Positions 37,701 to 45,526 of a stretch of DNA of 64,000 bases are shown piece by piece. The translations under genes and the position numbers were made by a program. This DNA comes from an uncultured Alphaproteobacteria bacterium (GTDB lineage Bacteria; Pseudomonadota; Alphaproteobacteria; HIMB59; GCA-002718135), in assembly GCA_902582755.1 (NCBI GenBank), contig CACHSZ010000004.1:1-64000 (forward strand). The letters are read 5' to 3'. The first letter of the stretch is position 1, and the number at the start of each line of letters is the position of its first letter. The notes under the pieces are model-generated. The model had not been told where the DNA came from. It ran no database searches and was given only the letters and a program-made list of their open reading frames with translations.

Positions 37701-37800
37701 TTATGACAATGTTATTAAAATAAAACCACCTCTTGTATTTACAAAATTAAATGTCGATCAGGTATGTAAAAACTTAGAAATTTTCTTTAAAAAATTATAA
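34771..37800 (+). CDS. Fusion of APH-type kinase, M23 peptidase and class III aminotransferase
   Basis: A 1009-residue three-domain protein. Residues about 20-340 form an aminoglycoside phosphotransferase/choline kinase-like kinase with ITHSDPNNYN (catalytic Asp214) and LLDYGDS for metal binding. Residues about 430-540 form an M23/LytM domain with HLGID and LPHLHFQ zinc motifs. Residues about 590-1009 form a class III aminotransferase with DEVQTGFGRVG and the PLP Lys851 in LGKPMGNGHPIAA, strongly like human ETNPPL/PHYKPL phospholyases. Kinase plus phospholyase suggests phosphorylation and then elimination of an amino alcohol. An ATG at 34750 would overlap psuK; 34771 is preferred. Confidence 0.9.
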   Translation: MNYTPFMSVFDVDPPIIDNKHLIKWLKINFSFLRNKLLKIKQLDSERDINFIILINNKKKYVLKISNPSEKINILKYQDRLINYLRSDLSLKSFIPKIHHTKIVKYLDKKNRECFVRILSYIEGRMYGDTKSNNKIENSLGKLLGKVSTKLKTFNDIDAHRNFIWDPSNLKWIKKDINIFTGSKKLILLKCFSEYEKFVKNNLNKLRYSITHSDPNNYNIVIKKNNVCGLLDYGDSIYSPTINDLAICLSYALMNNDNIYLTLKNIITEYNKQFSINEDEINSLISLCKSRLMITVVMAKKQRIKYPSNQYLSISEKDAWSLLEKLDKIPINFLIYIVREICGFDIIHHHNEIINYINKFNFGDIFKFNLLDKNKSILKLSSDSPLLKGNPDNISLKKRVNKIFKEDNSRIGIGLYNEKRKVYKGPNFISELNTNERRNIHLGIDIFIDQGTDLFAPIDGKIIILKNNNFKYDYGPTLVLEHSFKKYKFYTLYGHLSKIMFQKLKIGKKIKKGEWIGKIGNSNENGKWLPHLHFQIILDLLGHDKNFPGVGEEFLFNIWNKISPDPNLILRIPKSFYSNNINFKDTLKKRRKNISDNLSISYKKPLHMLEAKDQYFFDRYGRRYLDCVNNISHVGHSNSYVHEAMTKQNLKLNTNTRYLYDTINDYSELLLSKFPKKLNKIFFVCTGSEANDLAYRIAQTYTSAKDVFVMDNAYHGHTNALIDLSPYKFNSKGGLGKKDYVHVLDMPDPLRGKWRYQNSNWIQKYIDEAKTVIRNKIKETKIACFFTESILGCGGQVILPKNYLKEIFSEIRRNNALCIVDEVQTGFGRVGRNFWSFEEHDVVPDIVTLGKPMGNGHPIAAVITTEKISSTFNNGMEYFNSFGGNPVSCAIGKAVLETIDNNKLQKNALLVGNYFLKELKKIQLKYKKYISEVRGRGLFLGIDIIQNSNVSKPNKKLAKLLINYMRNQGILLSTDGPYDNVIKIKPPLVFTKLNVDQVCKNLEIFFKKL

Positions 37801-38386
37801 AATATATTCCATAGCTAATCATTAGTAGACCAATGGTTAGATCAATCCAAAACCAAGTTTTATTTGAATAAATATATTTTGATAAAAACTTTGACATATA
37901 TCCCAAAGAAAAGAAAAACAAAAAACTAGCTGAAATTGCTCCAACGCCAAATGAAAATTGATCATTAAAATTGGTTGATAATGATCCCAGCAAAATAATT
38001 GTATCTAGATAAACATGAGGATTTGCATATGTAATAAGGAATAAAGTAATTAATACTTTTCCGTATTCGTTAATTATATTTAATTCTTTATTTATCTCTT
38101 TAACTTGATTTAATTTTATAACTTTATTTAATCCATAAAAAATAAGCCAAATTCCACCTAAAACTTTTATTATTCCAATAATACTTGGATTGATGTTAAC
38201 AATATAATTAGATAGATATATTCCGATTACAATTAATAAACTGTCAGACAGACTGCAAAATAAAGTAACTTTAAAAACATAAGATTTTTTAAGTCCTTGC
38301 TGAATTACAAATAAATTTTGAGGTCCTATGGCTACAATTAATGTTCCTCCAATTATTAATCCTTGGATAAAATCATAAATATACAT
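37787..38386 (-). CDS. LysE/ArgO family amino acid exporter
   Basis: A 199-residue six-helix exporter of the LysE superfamily. The opening GLIIGGTLIVAIGPQNLFVI and the QQGLKKSYVFKV segment are typical of LysE/ArgO; FLITYANPHVYLDTIILLG is the signature in the second half. It likely exports basic amino acids or related compounds. It overlaps the fusion gene tail-to-tail by 14 bases. The exported compound might be a product of that enzyme, but there is no direct evidence. Confidence 0.9.
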   Translation of the reverse strand: MYIYDFIQGLIIGGTLIVAIGPQNLFVIQQGLKKSYVFKVTLFCSLSDSLLIVIGIYLSNYIVNINPSIIGIIKVLGGIWLIFYGLNKVIKLNQVKEINKELNIINEYGKVLITLFLITYANPHVYLDTIILLGSLSTNFNDQFSFGVGAISASFLFFFSLGYMSKFLSKYIYSNKTWFWIDLTIGLLMISYGIYFIIF

Positions 38387-38421
38387 ATTGCCTTAAGTTA
38401 TAATTACACTATTTTAAAAAT

Positions 38422-38880
38422 ATGCACAAAATTATATTGTTTAGTTTATTTATTTTATTATCAAAAAATGTTTATGGAGAAATGATAAAACCAGATCCTT
38501 CAATTAGCCCTAAAGAAGTTATTTCAATTCAATTAAAAGCACTACAAAAAAATAATTTACCTTTTGACGACGCTGGTATTGAACAAACTTGGGAATTTGC
38601 ACATCCAAATAATAGAATGTACACAGGTCCTCTAGACAATTTTATTAGGATGATTAAAAACCCATCCTATGCAATGATGATTGATCACTTAGAACACAAT
38701 ATAATTCCTGTTCAGGAACAAGAAAAAAGTTCATATTACTTTGTAGAGCTTACAGACAGTAATGGAAAAAAATTTGGTTTCGAATGGACAGTAGAAAAAG
38801 TAGAGCAAAACGGTGAGTTTAAAGATTGCTGGATGACTGTCGGTGTTTCTAGACCAATGCCTTTATCACAAGCATCATAG
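38422..38880 (+). CDS. Exported DUF4864-like protein
   Basis: A 152-residue protein with a signal peptide (KIILFSLFILLSKNVYGE) and no lipobox, so it is probably periplasmic. The mature part is a cystatin/NTF2-like DUF4864 domain, with SPKEVISIQLKALQKNNLPF at its start. Function is unknown. It directly precedes the SRAP gene, sharing one base. Confidence 0.7.
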   Translation: MHKIILFSLFILLSKNVYGEMIKPDPSISPKEVISIQLKALQKNNLPFDDAGIEQTWEFAHPNNRMYTGPLDNFIRMIKNPSYAMMIDHLEHNIIPVQEQEKSSYYFVELTDSNGKKFGFEWTVEKVEQNGEFKDCWMTVGVSRPMPLSQAS

Positions 38881-39536
38881 TGTGTGGAAGATTTACAAGT
38901 ACTGAAGATAAAGAAAAAATTATAAAACTATTTCCTAACTCTGAAGTTTTAAATTACGCACATAAGTCTTACAATATATCACCCTCTAATATCGTTAATA
39001 TTATTTATGAAATTAACCATAAACTTTTAATAGATACTTTTATTTGGAGTTATAGTTTTTTTAGTAAACAAAATAATGTTACTCAATTTGTTATTAATGC
39101 AAGAATTGAAACGATAAATGATAAATATTTATTTAAAGAATCATTTACTAAAAGAAAATGTCTTATTATTGCAAATGGATACTATGAATGGAAAAATATA
39201 AATAATCAAAAACAACCATATTTAATATCAATTCCTAGAAATGAATTATTATTTTTTGGTGGAATTTGGAGGGAAGAAATAAGAGATAATAAAAAAATGA
39301 ATGTTGTCTGTATCATTACTAAGGAAGCAAATGAAAACCTTTCCCATATACATAATAGAATGCCTCTTATTATGTCTCATAATGAGGGTCTTGATTTTCT
39401 TAATGATAATGAAAATGAATTTCTACATAAAAACAAAAGTATTATCGAGGATGATTTAGACTTTTATCCAGTATCAAAAATTGTAAATAATCCAAAAAAT
39501 AATGATGAAAATTGCCTTAAGGAAATATCTTTATAA
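38880..39536 (+). CDS. SRAP/YedK family abasic-site DNA-protein crosslinker
   Basis: A 218-residue SOS response-associated peptidase-fold protein (HMCES/YedK). After a GTG start, the second residue is the catalytic Cys in MCGRFTS; NARIETIND, ANGYYEWK (active-site Glu) and IHNRMPLIM (His) complete the site. It covalently captures abasic sites in single-stranded DNA. The N-terminal Cys demands that the Met be removed, which fixes the start. The family C terminus is intact. Confidence 0.92.
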   Translation: MCGRFTSTEDKEKIIKLFPNSEVLNYAHKSYNISPSNIVNIIYEINHKLLIDTFIWSYSFFSKQNNVTQFVINARIETINDKYLFKESFTKRKCLIIANGYYEWKNINNQKQPYLISIPRNELLFFGGIWREEIRDNKKMNVVCIITKEANENLSHIHNRMPLIMSHNEGLDFLNDNENEFLHKNKSIIEDDLDFYPVSKIVNNPKNNDENCLKEISL

Positions 39537-39593
39537 TATTTAAATTTTTTTATCGCTTTTATAATATTAATCAAATATATAATTTTTCTTTAA

Positions 39594-40532
39594 ATGAGCC
39601 ATTTATTTTATAAACCTGCTAAATCTAGATTACACAGAAGTGAATTGGCAGTTCCAGGCTCTAATCCAAAGATGTTTGAAAAAGCATTAAAATCAAATGC
39701 CGATTATATTTTCTTAGATCTAGAAGATGCAGTATCTCCAAATGATAAAATTGATGCTAGAAGAAATGTTATTAATGCAATAAAAGAATATAATTGGAAA
39801 GAAGAAGGTAAAACAATCTCTATAAGAATTAACGGTTTGGATACACACTATATGTATCGTGATGTGATCGAAATTATAGAAGAAGTAGGTGATAGGGTTG
39901 ATACATTATTAATTCCAAAAGTAGGCTCATCATCTGATGTATATATGGTCGATTGTATGCTTAATCAAATTGAGCAAAATAAAAAATTTGAAAATAGAAT
40001 AGGTTTAGAATGTTTAATTGAAACAGCACTAGGAATGTCTAATATTCAATCAATTGCGACATCAAGTTCAAGACTAGAAGCATTACACTTTGGAGTTGCA
40101 GATTATGCAGCAAGTATGCGTGCAAGAACTGTAGTCATAGGAGGTTTAAATCCTGATTATCCTGGAGATCAATGGCATCATGGCTTATCAACTTTAGTAA
40201 TGACCTGTAGATCATATGGCTTAAGAGCAATAGACGGACCTTTTGGTGACTTTAATGACAAAGAAGGATATCTTTATGCAGCAAAAAGAGCAGCAGCAAT
40301 TGGTTTTGAGGGTAAATGGGCAATACATCCATCGCAAATAGATCTTGCTAATGAAGTTTTTTCTCCTCCAAAAGAAGAAATAGATAAAGCAAAAAGAATA
40401 TTATTAGAATTAGAAAAAGCAGCTGCTGAAGGAAAGGGTGCTGCTCAGCTTGATGGAAGAATGATTGATGCTGCATCTGCAAGGATGGCTGAAAATATTG
40501 TAAATATAAATAAATTAATTGAGAGCAAGTAA
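39594..40532 (+). CDS. mcl: L-malyl-CoA lyase (serine-cycle type)
   Basis: A 312-residue CitE-like lyase that cleaves malyl-CoA to acetyl-CoA and glyoxylate, or makes it in reverse. RLHRSELAVPGSNPKMFEK, the FLDLEDAVSPND metal site, IRINGLDTHYMYRD and KWAIHPSQIDLANEVF match the Methylobacterium extorquens enzyme closely, with a shortened loop before the WHHGLST segment. The adjacent mtkA and mtkB identify the serine-cycle form rather than citrate lyase. It is the first gene of a three- or four-gene operon; 57 bases separate it from the SRAP gene. Confidence 0.93.
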   Translation: MSHLFYKPAKSRLHRSELAVPGSNPKMFEKALKSNADYIFLDLEDAVSPNDKIDARRNVINAIKEYNWKEEGKTISIRINGLDTHYMYRDVIEIIEEVGDRVDTLLIPKVGSSSDVYMVDCMLNQIEQNKKFENRIGLECLIETALGMSNIQSIATSSSRLEALHFGVADYAASMRARTVVIGGLNPDYPGDQWHHGLSTLVMTCRSYGLRAIDGPFGDFNDKEGYLYAAKRAAAIGFEGKWAIHPSQIDLANEVFSPPKEEIDKAKRILLELEKAAAEGKGAAQLDGRMIDAASARMAENIVNINKLIESK

Positions 40533-41692
40533 TGGATATACACGAATATCAAGCAAAAAAAATATTGTCTGATTTTGGCGTTAAAATTCCGACTGGTGGT
40601 ATTGTTTATAGTCCAGAAAATGCAGAAAACAAAGCAAGAGAAATTGGGGGTTCAAAATGGGTTGTAAAAGCGCAAGTTCACTCAGGCGCTAGAGGTAAAG
40701 CGGGAGGAGTTATAATATGTAATTCTCCGTTAGAAGTTGCTGATGCAACTGATAAATTGTTAGGTAAAAAATTAATTACAAACCAAACTGGCCCAGAGGG
40801 TAAGATAATAAATAGAATTTATATTGAAGAAGCAACTGATATCAAACATGAGTTATATTTAGGTTTAGTGTTTGATAGATCTTCAGAAAGTATAATGGTT
40901 GTAGCTTCAACAGAAGGTGGAATGAGTGTCGAAGAAATTTCAAAAGAAAAACCTGAAACAATTATAAGATCTAAAATAGAAGTAGCAGTTGGTATTCAAC
41001 AATTTCAAGCAAGAGAAATAGCTTTTGGTTTAGGAATTGAGTCCAAATTGATCTCAAGAGCTGCAAATACAATTATTGGTTGTTATAAAGCTTTTAGTGA
41101 GCTTGATGCAACAATGGTTGAAGTCAACCCATTAGTTGTATCACACCAAGATGAAATATTAGCATTAGATTGTAAAATGAGTTTTGATAATAATGCAATG
41201 TTTAGAAGAGATGAAATTGCGGAACTTAGAGATAAAACACAAGAGAATTCAAATGAAGTTTATGCTTCTGACAGAGGAATGAATTATGTAAGCTTAGATG
41301 GGAACATTGGTAATATTATTAATGGTGCAGGTTTAGCAATGGCTTCAATGGATATGATAAAACTTGCTGGCGGTGAACCTGCAAATTTTTTAGATGTTGG
41401 TGGAGGTGCTACACCTGAAAAAATAGTTAAAGCTTTTAAACTAATTTCTATGGATACAAAAGTTAAGGTAATTTTAGTTAATATCTTTGCAGGTATTAAC
41501 AGATGTGATTGGGTTGCAGAAGGAATTGTTCAAGCTTTATCAAAAATTGAAATTAAACATCCTTTAGTTATACGTTTAGCTGGAACTAATGTTGAAAAGG
41601 GAAATGAAATACTTAAAAAAAGCAATATTAATTACATTGAAGCTTCAACTTTAGAAGATGCAGCAAATAAAGCAGTAAAGGCTCTTGTATAA
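40532..41692 (+). CDS. mtkA: Malate-CoA ligase, beta subunit (MtkA)
   Basis: A 386-residue ATP-grasp subunit related to SucC. MDIHEYQAKKILSDFGVKIP and VKAQVHSGARGKAGGV are typical, and LLGKKLITNQTGPEGK lines up with MtkA. It binds ATP/ADP and part of the malyl-CoA site. Succinyl-CoA synthetase is the alternative, but the flanking malyl-CoA lyase and the MtkB-specific sequence of its partner favour malate thiokinase. It begins at the last base of the mcl stop. Confidence 0.9.
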   Translation: MDIHEYQAKKILSDFGVKIPTGGIVYSPENAENKAREIGGSKWVVKAQVHSGARGKAGGVIICNSPLEVADATDKLLGKKLITNQTGPEGKIINRIYIEEATDIKHELYLGLVFDRSSESIMVVASTEGGMSVEEISKEKPETIIRSKIEVAVGIQQFQAREIAFGLGIESKLISRAANTIIGCYKAFSELDATMVEVNPLVVSHQDEILALDCKMSFDNNAMFRRDEIAELRDKTQENSNEVYASDRGMNYVSLDGNIGNIINGAGLAMASMDMIKLAGGEPANFLDVGGGATPEKIVKAFKLISMDTKVKVILVNIFAGINRCDWVAEGIVQALSKIEIKHPLVIRLAGTNVEKGNEILKKSNINYIEASTLEDAANKAVKALV

Positions 41693-41694
41693 TT

Positions 41695-42591
41695 ATGTCT
41701 ATAATAATTCACAAAAATACAAAGATTTTAGTCCAAGGTTTCACTGGAAAAATTGGAAGTTTTCATGCTGAAGAAATGATTAAGTATGGTTCTAACGTTG
41801 TTGGCGGGGTAACACCTGGTAAGGGTGGTATGACTCATTTAAATCTTCCTGTTTTTAATACTGTTAAAGAAGCTGTAGATCAAACAGGTGCATCAACATC
41901 AATTTTATTTGTCCCACCAGCCTTTGCAGCAGACTCAGCAATGGAAGCTGCTGATGCAGGTATTAAAACTTGTGTGGCTATTACTGACGGTATTCCTTCT
42001 CATGATATGGTTAAAATAAAAAGATATATGAGAAGATATCCAAAAGATAAAAAAATGGGATTAGTAGGTCCGAATTGTGCAGGAATAATTAGTCCTGGCA
42101 AGTCTATGTTAGGTATTATGCCTGGTCATATTTACAAAGAGGGTAAAATAGGAATAGTAAGTAGATCTGGTACATTAGGATACGAAGCTGCACAACAACT
42201 TAAAGACTTGGAAATTGGTGTTTCAACAAGCGTGGGTATTGGAGGTGATCCAATAAATGGAAGTTCTTTTAGAGATATAATTGAAAAGTTTGAAAATGAT
42301 GATGAAACAATTGCAGTTTTAATGATAGGTGAAATAGGCGGCCCACAAGAAGTTGAGGCTGGAAAATTTGCTAAAGAAAATATGAGTAAACCTGTAATTG
42401 CCTATATTGCTGGACTTACTGCACCTAAAGGTCGTGTAATGGGGCATGCTGGCGCTATTGTTTCAGCTTATGGTGAAAGTGCTATAGAAAAAGTAGAACT
42501 TCTTAAAGAGTGTGGAGTTACAATTTCCAAAAACCCTTCTGTAATGGGTGAAACTGTAAAAAAAGTATTAGTAGAAAATAATTTGAATTAA
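41695..42591 (+). CDS. mtkB: Malate-CoA ligase, alpha subunit (MtkB)
   Basis: A 298-residue CoA-binding subunit related to SucD. The CoA-binding loop VQGFTGKIGSFH and the phosphohistidine-region GHAGAIVSA are present. The segments AITDGIPSHDMVKIKRYMRR and GPNCAGIISPGKSMLGI are diagnostic of MtkB rather than SucD. With MtkA it forms malyl-CoA from malate, CoA and ATP, or runs in reverse to conserve ATP when glyoxylate and acetyl-CoA are condensed. It follows mtkA by two bases. Confidence 0.93.
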   Translation: MSIIIHKNTKILVQGFTGKIGSFHAEEMIKYGSNVVGGVTPGKGGMTHLNLPVFNTVKEAVDQTGASTSILFVPPAFAADSAMEAADAGIKTCVAITDGIPSHDMVKIKRYMRRYPKDKKMGLVGPNCAGIISPGKSMLGIMPGHIYKEGKIGIVSRSGTLGYEAAQQLKDLEIGVSTSVGIGGDPINGSSFRDIIEKFENDDETIAVLMIGEIGGPQEVEAGKFAKENMSKPVIAYIAGLTAPKGRVMGHAGAIVSAYGESAIEKVELLKECGVTISKNPSVMGETVKKVLVENNLN

Positions 42592-42606
42592 TATAGTTAA
42601 AAAATA

Positions 42607-42744
42607 ATGAAATTTTTATATAAAAATGAATTTTGGATGTTAATATTCTCTTTAGGTGTTCTTTATTGGCTATTTAATCCATCAGTCTTAACAACCTTAA
42701 TTATGATTGTTCCACTACTATTAGCCGTTTCTTCACGTAAATAA
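42607..42744 (+). CDS. Small membrane protein following mtkB
   Basis: A 45-residue reading frame 15 bases after mtkB, starting at ATG 42607 and ending TAA at 42744. It has a short polar N terminus and two hydrophobic helices (MLIFSLGVLYWLF and TTLIMIVPLLLAV) with a basic SSRK tail. No ribosome site is evident. Operon position and clear two-helix composition support it, but it could be a chance reading frame. Confidence 0.45.
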   Translation: MKFLYKNEFWMLIFSLGVLYWLFNPSVLTTLIMIVPLLLAVSSRK

Positions 42745-42798
42745 AACTAAGTTTATTACTTACGAATGTAGAAACGTTATCGTATTTATAGTTAAAAA

Positions 42799-43362
42799 AT
42801 GAAATTATATCTTATTAGGCATGCTGAGTCAGAAGCTAATGCTGCATCAGATTTAGATAATCCAACTTATTATTATGATGCAAGAATTACTCAAAGAGGA
42901 GTTGAGCAAGCAAAAAAATTAAATAATAGAATTAAAAATCTTAAATTTGATAAATATTTTTGTTCCCCTTTAACAAGAACATTAGAGACATTCTCTATTG
43001 TTTTTCCATCTAAAAAACCTGTAGTTGAACCATTAATAAGAGAACATTTGTACCACTCTTGTGATGTTGGAAGGCAACCAAAAAAATTAAAAAAAGAATT
43101 TAATGATTTTGATTTTAATAATTTAAATGATTTTTGGTGGAATAATAGCAAACCTATTAATGAAAAAAAAATTATACAAGAGTCTCATGATGATATCAAA
43201 ATCAGATTAAAATCTTTTCTACTATCAATCAAAAATCTTAATTTAGAAAAGATTGCATTAGTCAGTCATGGTACTTTTTTAAGTCAAATAACTGAATATA
43301 TGTTGGATAACTGTGAAGTATATGATTGTAAGTATAATGATGTATATGAAAAACTATTTTAA
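42799..43362 (+). CDS. Histidine phosphatase family protein
   Basis: A 187-residue phosphoglycerate mutase-like fold. The N-terminal LIRHAESEANA motif holds the phosphorylated His, and LVSHGTFLSQI carries the second active-site His. Length and sequence favour a small phosphatase rather than GpmA. The gene converges on the creatininase-family gene, with 22 bases between. The substrate is unknown. Confidence 0.87.
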   Translation: MKLYLIRHAESEANAASDLDNPTYYYDARITQRGVEQAKKLNNRIKNLKFDKYFCSPLTRTLETFSIVFPSKKPVVEPLIREHLYHSCDVGRQPKKLKKEFNDFDFNNLNDFWWNNSKPINEKKIIQESHDDIKIRLKSFLLSIKNLNLEKIALVSHGTFLSQITEYMLDNCEVYDCKYNDVYEKLF

Positions 43363-43384
43363 TTTATACTTTTTAAATAAAATT

Positions 43385-44152
43385 CTAAAACATCTCATTT
43401 ATTATTTTATTTAATTTTTGTATTACTCTATCAATTATTTTTTTTCCTATCAGAGCATTAGATTTTCTGGGATCTCCTATAATTCCACTTTTACTTAATT
43501 CCTTAGTTGTCCAAGCTTTCTTAATATTTTTCTCATAAGAGATAGTTTTAGATGATAAATAATCTGAAGATAATCCATGTTTAGAAATTTTAGATAACCT
43601 AACAAGGTTTGGAAATAAATATAACATAATAGATGTTTCAAATTCTCCACCATGATAACCAAAGTCCTTTTCTTTACTTGATATAATTCCTTTAAATTGA
43701 TCAAATAAAAAATAAGTACCTTTTACAATATTTATCTTAAATTCTGATTTTAATTCTTTAGCAATAATATCCATATGGCTAATTTGCCCACCATGACTAT
43801 TTAAAAGTAATATATTTTTAAATTTCAATCTACATACATTTTCTAAAATTGATAAAGAGTGTGAAATAAATTCCAATGAATCAATACTTATAGTTCCGTC
43901 AAAATCTGTATGTTCAGCGGCTGAACCAAAATATATTTCAGGCATTATTAAATATTTATTTGAATTATATTTTTTATTGAATTCTAATAATATTCCTTCA
44001 AGAATTTTTTTATCAGTATTTAATGGAAGATGTGGACCGTGTTGTTCTATTGATGAAAATGGGAAAATTAAAACTGTTTTTCTATTTAATTTTTTTATTT
44101 CATTAGTTGTTAATTCTTCCCAAAAGTTTGTTAGCATTTTTTTATTATACAT
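43385..44152 (-). CDS. Creatininase-family amidohydrolase
   Basis: A 255-residue metal-dependent hydrolase. The metal-site motifs are FSSIEQHGPHLPLNTD (Glu and His), LNSHGGQ and GYHGGEFETSIML. The family includes creatininase, the mycofactocin peptidase MftE and archaeal ArfB, which deformylates a pyrimidine from GTP. Next to GTP cyclohydrolase II, RibD and PTPS-like genes, a role like ArfB on a related intermediate is plausible; this is inferred. It diverges from the dehydrogenase gene with 13 bases between starts. Confidence 0.87.
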   Translation of the reverse strand: MYNKKMLTNFWEELTTNEIKKLNRKTVLIFPFSSIEQHGPHLPLNTDKKILEGILLEFNKKYNSNKYLIMPEIYFGSAAEHTDFDGTISIDSLEFISHSLSILENVCRLKFKNILLLNSHGGQISHMDIIAKELKSEFKINIVKGTYFLFDQFKGIISSKEKDFGYHGGEFETSIMLYLFPNLVRLSKISKHGLSSDYLSSKTISYEKNIKKAWTTKELSKSGIIGDPRKSNALIGKKIIDRVIQKLNKIINEMF

Positions 44153-44165
44153 TTATAAGTAAATT

Positions 44166-45125
44166 ATGAAATCTTATTCTTTATGGATTGATAAAAAAAA
44201 ACAAGCTAAAATTTATCAAAAAAAACTTGTTTACAATAAAAATAACAAAACAGTTTTAGTGAAAACTATATACTCAGGTATTAGTAAGGGAACTGAAAAA
44301 CTAGTTTCATCTAAAAGTGTAGGAAAGGATCAATTTGAATTAATGAAAGCACCTTTCCAAGAAGGTTCTTTCAATTTGCCTATAAAATATGGTTATATAA
44401 ATGTTGGAAATATTATTGATGGTCCAAAGAAATATATTAATAAAAAAATATTTAGTCTTTATCCTCATCAAGATTTGTATGAAATTCCTATTCAAAATTT
44501 AATTTTTCTACCAAAAGACAATTTACAAAAATATATTTTAACTGCAAATATGGAAACAGCAATTAATATCTTTTGGGATGCTCAATCTAAAAGTAATAAT
44601 AAAATTTTAATTGTAGGTCTTGGTTCTGTAGGATTGTTAACTGCATTTTTTTTTAAAATTAATGGATATAAAAATATTTATGTTTTTGATATTAATAAAA
44701 ATAAAAGAAAAATTGCCAATTATTTAGGATTAAATTTTATTGATATAAAAAAGATTGAGAAAATAGATGTAGCAATAAATACTACAGCTAATTATAGAGT
44801 TTTAAATTCTTTAATGGAAAAATTATCTATCGAAGGAAAAATAATAGAAGCTAGTTGGTATGGTAAAGATAAAGGAGAAGTTGCCTTAGGCGGTTATTTT
44901 CACTCTAAAAGATTAAAAATTATTAGCTCACAGGTATCTAGAATACCAAAATACATGAAAAATAAATATGATTTGAATGGGAGATTAAAATTAGCAATTA
45001 AATCTTTAAAAAATTCAAAATTAGAAAAATTAATTACTAGTGAAAGTAATTTTTTTGATTTAGAAAAAGATTACTATAAAATCCTTCAAAATAAGGATAC
45101 AATAATGCATTTGATTAAATATTAA
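44166..45125 (+). CDS. Medium-chain dehydrogenase/reductase (zinc-ADH-like, BchC-related)
   Basis: A 319-residue MDR-family oxidoreductase. The N-terminal part has TIYSGISKGTEKLVSS and the NLPIKYGYINVGNI core, a pattern related to BchC-type dehydrogenases in which the classical catalytic Cys site is replaced by SKGTE. The Rossmann fold follows at ILIVGLGSVGLLTAFFF. It would use NAD(P)H on a polar substrate. It is the first plus-strand gene of the pterin-like cluster; its stop lies two bases from the PTPS gene. Confidence 0.85.
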   Translation: MKSYSLWIDKKKQAKIYQKKLVYNKNNKTVLVKTIYSGISKGTEKLVSSKSVGKDQFELMKAPFQEGSFNLPIKYGYINVGNIIDGPKKYINKKIFSLYPHQDLYEIPIQNLIFLPKDNLQKYILTANMETAINIFWDAQSKSNNKILIVGLGSVGLLTAFFFKINGYKNIYVFDINKNKRKIANYLGLNFIDIKKIEKIDVAINTTANYRVLNSLMEKLSIEGKIIEASWYGKDKGEVALGGYFHSKRLKIISSQVSRIPKYMKNKYDLNGRLKLAIKSLKNSKLEKLITSESNFFDLEKDYYKILQNKDTIMHLIKY

Positions 45126-45127
45126 TT

Positions 45128-45526
45128 ATGTATTCTATAAAAGTAAGAGAAAATATTCTAATAGCTCATTCTTTACCTGGAGAGGTATTCGGACCAGCCC
45201 AAAATATGCATGGAGCTACATATTTAGTAGATGCTGAATTTTTCACTGATAAACTTAACAAATACAATATAATTATGGATTTAGGAATTGTATCTACAAC
45301 ATTAAAAGACATCCTTAAAATATATAATTATCAAAATTTAGATGAAATTGATGAATTTAAGGGAAAAATTACCTCAACAGAGTTTTTAGCAGAAGATATT
45401 TGTAATAAGATCTTGAATAGACTAAGAAATGAATTCTCTGAAGATTACAAATCATTAAAAAAAATTAAAATAACCTTGCAAGAATCAAATGTTGCATGGG
45501 CATCATATGAAAAAGAGGTTTTCTAA
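45128..45526 (+). CDS. 6-pyruvoyl/6-carboxytetrahydropterin synthase-like protein
   Basis: A 132-residue T-fold protein of the PTPS/QueD family. His14 (IAHSLPGEVFGPAQ) and His28 (in NMHGATY) align with zinc ligands. However, the usual C-x-x-x-H-G-H motif reads A-Q-N-M-H-G-A, so the catalytic Cys and the third zinc His are both replaced by Ala. The C-terminal LQESNVAWASYE retains a Glu-containing strand. It therefore probably acts on a related pterin or pyrimidine but not by the standard QueD reaction. The gene overlaps the glycosyltransferase by 20 bases. Confidence 0.85.
   Translation: MYSIKVRENILIAHSLPGEVFGPAQNMHGATYLVDAEFFTDKLNKYNIIMDLGIVSTTLKDILKIYNYQNLDEIDEFKGKITSTEFLAEDICNKILNRLRNEFSEDYKSLKKIKITLQESNVAWASYEKEVF

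Noticed and set aside
40532..42591. Succinyl-CoA synthetase (sucCD)
   Set aside because: The alpha subunit has the ITDGIP, RRYP-type and GPNCAGIISPGKSM segments of MtkB, and a serine-cycle malyl-CoA lyase precedes it directly.
42799..43362. Glycolytic phosphoglycerate mutase (gpmA)
   Set aside because: It is shorter than GpmA (about 187 residues) and lacks its longer substrate-specific insertions; only a general histidine phosphatase call is safe.
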